From NCBI GenBank assembly GCA_963729365.1, contig CAVSNQ010000011.1, forward strand, positions 1 to 64,000: a stretch of 64,000 nt of DNA, read 5' to 3'. This DNA comes from JASHPR01 sp963729365. GTDB lineage: Bacteria > Actinomycetota > Actinomycetes > Streptosporangiales > Streptosporangiaceae. Positions 60,801-64,000 of the stretch are shown piece by piece (position 1 is the first letter of the stretch; every line of letters starts with the position of its first letter). A program made the position numbers and the translations under genes. The notes beneath the pieces were generated by a model that saw only the letters and a list, made by a program, of their open reading frames with translations, was not told where the DNA came from and searched no databases.

Positions 60801-61590
60801 GCGGTTCCTGGCCCGGCCACCGCTCCCGCAGCGCCATCATCAGCAGGCCGGGCACCAGGTCGGTGGACCGGCGCAGCACCCAGACGGTCCCCTTCGTGGC
60901 CAGCCACCCGATCTCGGCCAGGCGGGACGGCGGCGGGCTGGACGGCTCGGGATCGGGCCGGGGCCCGGTCGGGAGGCCCGCCGCGGCGAGCTGGTCGTGG
61001 AACCGGCAGGCGATCAGCCGGTGGCCGCGCTCGCTGGGGTGCAGCCGGTCCACGGCCCACATCCGCGGGTCACGGGCCTCGGAGTCGCCGGCGGCGTCAT
61101 AGTGCAGCGTGCCGAACCGCACCGCCAACCCGTCCATCACCGCGTTCACCTCGTGCATCCGCCGGGCCAGCGGCCGGGCCAGCGCGCCGGGCAGGCCGAG
61201 CATCTGGCCCGGGTCGGGCAGCCGCATGGTCAGCACCTCGGCGCCCGCGGCGCGCAGCGCGCCCACCGTGTGCGCGGCCGAGGCGGCGAACCGGGCGATG
61301 TCGAAGTTGGCCCGCAGCGTGTCGTTGACCCCGACGACGAAGCTGGCCATGTCCGGGCGCAACTGCAGCGCGGCGGGCAGCTGATCACGCTCGACATCCG
61401 TGGTCCGTGCCCCGCACGACGCGAGGATGTGCAGCCGTGGCTCGTGCAGGCCCTCGGCGAGCAGCGCGGCCCAGCCCCGCCAGGCCCGAGTCCGGCTCAG
61501 GCTCGGCCCGCCCCGCGCATCGCCCACCCGGCATACCGGGTCGCCGATGCCCAGCGTGATCGAGTCGCCGAGGGCCGCGAACGTCGTCAT
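60745..61590 (-). CDS. SGNH/GDSL-type hydrolase
   Basis: 281 residues. ALGDSITLGIGD (catalytic Ser), VVGVNDTL (Asn) and DRLHPSERGHRL (Asp-x-x-His). It hydrolyses an ester, perhaps a lipid or glycan acyl group. The start overlaps the GT4 stop (ATGA), so it is coupled to the glycosyltransferase and probably edits its product. Confidence 0.9.
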   Translation of the reverse strand: MTTFAALGDSITLGIGDPVCRVGDARGGPSLSRTRAWRGWAALLAEGLHEPRLHILASCGARTTDVERDQLPAALQLRPDMASFVVGVNDTLRANFDIARFAASAAHTVGALRAAGAEVLTMRLPDPGQMLGLPGALARPLARRMHEVNAVMDGLAVRFGTLHYDAAGDSEARDPRMWAVDRLHPSERGHRLIACRFHDQLAAAGLPTGPRPDPEPSSPPPSRLAEIGWLATKGTVWVLRRSTDLVPGLLMMALRERWPGQEPPSATTERVAAGPRARQAR

Positions 61591-62723
61591 GCCGGCACCC
61601 GGACCGGGCTCACCGTCTGCAGGACCGCCTCGTAGTGGCCGATCAGCTCGTCGCCCAGGGCCGACCAGGTCCGGCCGAGCACCCGTTGCCTGGCCGCGCG
61701 GCCCTGTCCGGCGCGCAAGCCCGGATCGGCGGCCAGCCTGGCGACCGCGCCGGCCAGCGCTCCCGCGTCACCGGGTGGCACCAGGAGCCCGGTGACGCCG
61801 TTGCTGACCAGGTCGAGCGGCCCGCCAGCCGCGGGCGCGACGACGGGCAGGCCACTCGCCGCGGCCTCCTGGAGGGTCTGCCCGAACGTCTCGTGCGGCC
61901 CGCTGTGCACGAACACGTCGAGGCTCGCGTAGATGCTGGCCAGCTGATCCCCCTGCCGCTGGCCCAGGAACACGGCACCGGGCATGGCCCGGCGCGCCGC
62001 GGCCTCGGCCGGGCCGGAGCCGACGATCACCAGCCGGACCCCCGGCAGCGTGGCCACCTGGCCGAGCAGCTCCACGCGTTTCTCCGGCGCGAGCCGGCCC
62101 ACGTAGCCGACCAGCACCTCGCGGCCCGCCGCGAGCTCGGCACGCAGCCGCTCGCTGCGCTTGGACGGGTCGAACCGGGCCGTGTCCACGCCCCGGCCCC
62201 AGAGCCAGACCCGGTCGATACCGCGTGCGTGGAGGCTCGCGGCGGCCGCAGTCGACGGGGCGAGCGTTCGGTCCGCGGCGTTGTGAATCTTCCGCAGCCG
62301 GCGCCATGCGACCCCCTGGCTGACTGGCCCGAGCCGGTAGGCGCGGGCGTAGGCGGGCACGTCGGTCTGGTAGACGGCCACCGTCGGCAGCAGCAGCCGG
62401 CCTGCGGCCGTGACGCCGCTGGCTCCGAGCACAAACGGGCTGGCCAGGTGCACGAGTTCGGTCCCGTGTCGGTTCAGCGCTTCGCGCAGGCTCGCGCCTG
62501 CTGTGGCGATCCGGAAACCCGGATAACCGGGCATAGGCAGCGACGGCACCCGCACCACCGGGTAAGGAACGGCGCGGTCCGGCCGGGGCCGCGACCCCGG
62601 CTGAGGCGCGATGACCAGTGGCTGGTGGCCTCGCCGGACCAGGTGCTCGGCCACCCGCAGGACGCAGTGGGCGACGCCGTTAACGTCGGGGGGGAAGGAC
62701 TCGGTTATGATCGCGACTCTCAC
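61587..62723 (-). CDS. GT4 glycosyltransferase (mannosyltransferase-like)
   Basis: 378 residues. RVAIITESFPPDVNGVAHCVLRVAEHL, YVGRLAPEKRVELL and the EX7E motif HETFGQTLQEAAASG. The family includes PimB/MgtA-type GDP-mannose enzymes of cell-envelope lipids. GTG 62723 fits family N-termini; GTG 62729 is near. It overlaps the hisD C-terminus by 44 bp, an abnormal arrangement. Confidence 0.88.
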   Translation of the reverse strand: MRVAIITESFPPDVNGVAHCVLRVAEHLVRRGHQPLVIAPQPGSRPRPDRAVPYPVVRVPSLPMPGYPGFRIATAGASLREALNRHGTELVHLASPFVLGASGVTAAGRLLLPTVAVYQTDVPAYARAYRLGPVSQGVAWRRLRKIHNAADRTLAPSTAAAASLHARGIDRVWLWGRGVDTARFDPSKRSERLRAELAAGREVLVGYVGRLAPEKRVELLGQVATLPGVRLVIVGSGPAEAAARRAMPGAVFLGQRQGDQLASIYASLDVFVHSGPHETFGQTLQEAAASGLPVVAPAAGGPLDLVSNGVTGLLVPPGDAGALAGAVARLAADPGLRAGQGRAARQRVLGRTWSALGDELIGHYEAVLQTVSPVRVPA

Positions 62724-64000
62724 GATCACACGGTGCAACAGGCGATGTCCAGAAACGGCGGCTACGCGATGACGACGCGGATAACTGTCGGTGACATCTC
62801 ATCCTGGCCATTCTGACGCGGACCGCGTTCACGTGGGCGGCCAGATCCTCGGCCCCGCCCAGCGCGTCGATGTGCGGGGCGACCGCGGCCAGCGCCTCGG
62901 CGTCATACTCCACCACATGGATGCCGCGCAGGAAGGTGAGCACCGAGAGCCCGCCGGAATGCCGGGCCGTCCCGCCGGTGGGCAGCACGTGATTGGAGCC
63001 CGCCAGGTAATCGCCGAGCGATACCGGCGCGTAAGGCCCGACGAACACCGCGCCCGCGTTGCGGACGCGCCAGGCCAGCTCGCTGGCCCCCTCGGCCTGG
63101 ATCTCCAGGTGCTCCGGCGCCCAGGCGTCGGCGACCGCCAGCGCGGCGTCGATGTCGTTCACGAGCACGCAGGCGGACTGGCCCGCCAGGGCCGCTTCGA
63201 TCCGGTCCCGGTGGCGCGCCGCGGCGACGAGTCCCGACAGCTCACCGTCGACGCGGTCGGCCAGCCCGGGATCGACGGTGATCAGCAGGCAGGCGGCCAG
63301 CGGGTCGTGCTCGGCCTGGGCGACCAGGTCGGCCGCGACGAGCACCGGATCAGCCGACGCGTCCGCGATAATCGCGATCTCGGTCGGGCCCGCCTCCGCG
63401 TCGGTTCCGACCCGGCCCAGCAGCAGCCGTTTGGCGGCGGCCACGTAGACGTTGCCTGGCCCGCTGACGATGTCCACGGGCGCGCAGTCCGCGGTGCCGT
63501 AGCCGAGCATCGCGATCGCCTGCGCGCCGCCGGCCGCGTGCACCTCGGTGACTCCGAGCAGGGCGCAGGCGGCCAGCACCGCGGGGTGCGGAAGGCCACC
63601 GCGGTCGGGACGTGGCGGTGAGGCCACGGCGATCTGGGCGACGCCCGCCACCTGCGCCGGGATCACGTTCATCACTACCGAGGATGGATAAGCGACCAGG
63701 CCGCCCGGCACGTAGACGCCCGCCCGGTCCACCGGTACATAGCGCTCGGTGACCGTCGCGCCGTCGGCGACCGTGGTGACCGGATCGGCGGGCAGCTGCG
63801 CCTCGTGCACCAGCCGCGCCCGCCGCGCCGCCTCCTCCAGTGCCGCCCGCAGCTGCGGGCTGAGCTCGGCCAGCGCATCGGCCAGCGCGTCCGGCGGGAC
63901 CCTGGTGCTGGCCAGGTCCACGCCGTCGAACCGCCTGGTCTGGTCCCGGACCGCTGCCACACCCCGCAGCCGCACGTCCTCGCAGACCGGTCGGACCGCG
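62680..64000 (-). CDS. hisD: Histidinol dehydrogenase (right edge truncates N-terminus)
   Basis: At least 439 residues are visible; the frame AVRPVCEDVRLRGVAAVRDQTRRFDGV continues past the window edge. Motifs are intact: YVPGGLVAYPSSVVMNVIPAQVAGV, SGPGNVYVAAAKRLL, GPTEIAIIAD (nucleotide and Zn parts), EHLEIQ and LPTGGTARHSGGLSVLTFLRG. After HVNAVRVR the normal C-terminus would end, but this copy adds a ~35-residue basic/Ser-rich tail (MARMRCHRQLSASSSRSRRF and on) into the GT4 gene. The next his gene in the usual order, hisC, is 5 kb downstream. Confidence 0.93.
   Translation of the reverse strand, partial: AVRPVCEDVRLRGVAAVRDQTRRFDGVDLASTRVPPDALADALAELSPQLRAALEEAARRARLVHEAQLPADPVTTVADGATVTERYVPVDRAGVYVPGGLVAYPSSVVMNVIPAQVAGVAQIAVASPPRPDRGGLPHPAVLAACALLGVTEVHAAGGAQAIAMLGYGTADCAPVDIVSGPGNVYVAAAKRLLLGRVGTDAEAGPTEIAIIADASADPVLVAADLVAQAEHDPLAACLLITVDPGLADRVDGELSGLVAAARHRDRIEAALAGQSACVLVNDIDAALAVADAWAPEHLEIQAEGASELAWRVRNAGAVFVGPYAPVSLGDYLAGSNHVLPTGGTARHSGGLSVLTFLRGIHVVEYDAEALAAVAPHIDALGGAEDLAAHVNAVRVRMARMRCHRQLSASSSRSRRFWTSPVAPCDRESRDHNRVLPPRR

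Noticed and set aside
1..64000. tRNA, rRNA, riboswitch or CRISPR elements
   Set aside because: No cloverleaf, conserved rRNA stretch or riboswitch core was recognisable by eye; a covariance search would be needed to exclude all of them.

Overview
High-GC actinomycete chromosome. Evidence: strong G/C bias at third codon positions, GTG and TTG starts, GTGA/ATGA gene overlaps, Tat and lipoprotein signals, a serine/threonine kinase fused to a sensor domain, and a bifunctional PriA in place of separate HisA and TrpF. It resembles Streptosporangiales, Catenulisporales or Trebonia-type lineages, but the genus cannot be fixed from this window.

Layout. (1) 0-3 kb: an ArsR regulator with its own palindromic operator, a VOC protein, a type I 3-dehydroquinate dehydratase and a deleted transposase remnant. 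(2) 3.2-6.4 kb: a kinase, a 41-unit 15-bp repeat, a membrane helix and WD40 blades that were evidently one gene and are now separated by a 1-nt frameshift inside the repeat. (3) 6.4-9.1 kb: mobile-element debris and a 105-bp direct repeat, then a DUF4397 surface protein with a class F sortase. (4) 9.1-15.6 kb: a glutaredoxin-thioredoxin reductase fusion, a divergent aldo/keto reductase and TetR pair sharing twin palindromes, and a three-gene operon (extradiol dioxygenase, 4-oxalomesaconate hydratase-like enzyme, MetE-like enzyme) that suggests aromatic meta-cleavage. (5) 15.8-33 kb: a broken GH28 gene, MarR and TetR regulators, ABC genes, a secreted repeat protein, NDH-2, an alditol-oxidase-like enzyme with a D-2-hydroxyacid dehydrogenase, purU, a PLP decarboxylase, a glutamine amidotransferase and a P450 relic.

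(6) 33-41 kb: a decarboxylase-like protein, then the most system-like region. An ECF-type sigma factor is coupled to a small unknown protein and converges on a TPR-CHAT protease. The protease gene is divergent from an intracellular subtilisin-like protease, which is followed by an unknown protein. (7) 41-45 kb: a glutamine-synthetase-like enzyme, a nitrilase and a FadR-type regulator. (8) 45-50 kb: an XRE regulator, a metallo-beta-lactamase-fold hydrolase, a GH2 lipoprotein and a PRC-barrel protein.

(9) 50-64 kb: histidine biosynthesis on the minus strand (hisD, hisC, hisB, hisH, priA, hisF, hisI), split by two inserted blocks. The downstream block (53-56 kb) holds a peptide-deformylase relic, a quinone oxidoreductase, a phosphoesterase and a DUF559 protein. 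The upstream block (57.7-62.7 kb) holds an SDR, a FUSC membrane protein, an SGNH hydrolase and a GT4 glycosyltransferase. hisB has a frameshift, hisF carries a 126-bp tandem-repeat insertion in frame, and hisD has a replaced C-terminus. The leading candidates for a new system are the sigma/CHAT/subtilase locus and the kinase-repeat-WD40 gene. No rRNA, tRNA or CRISPR array was recognised.
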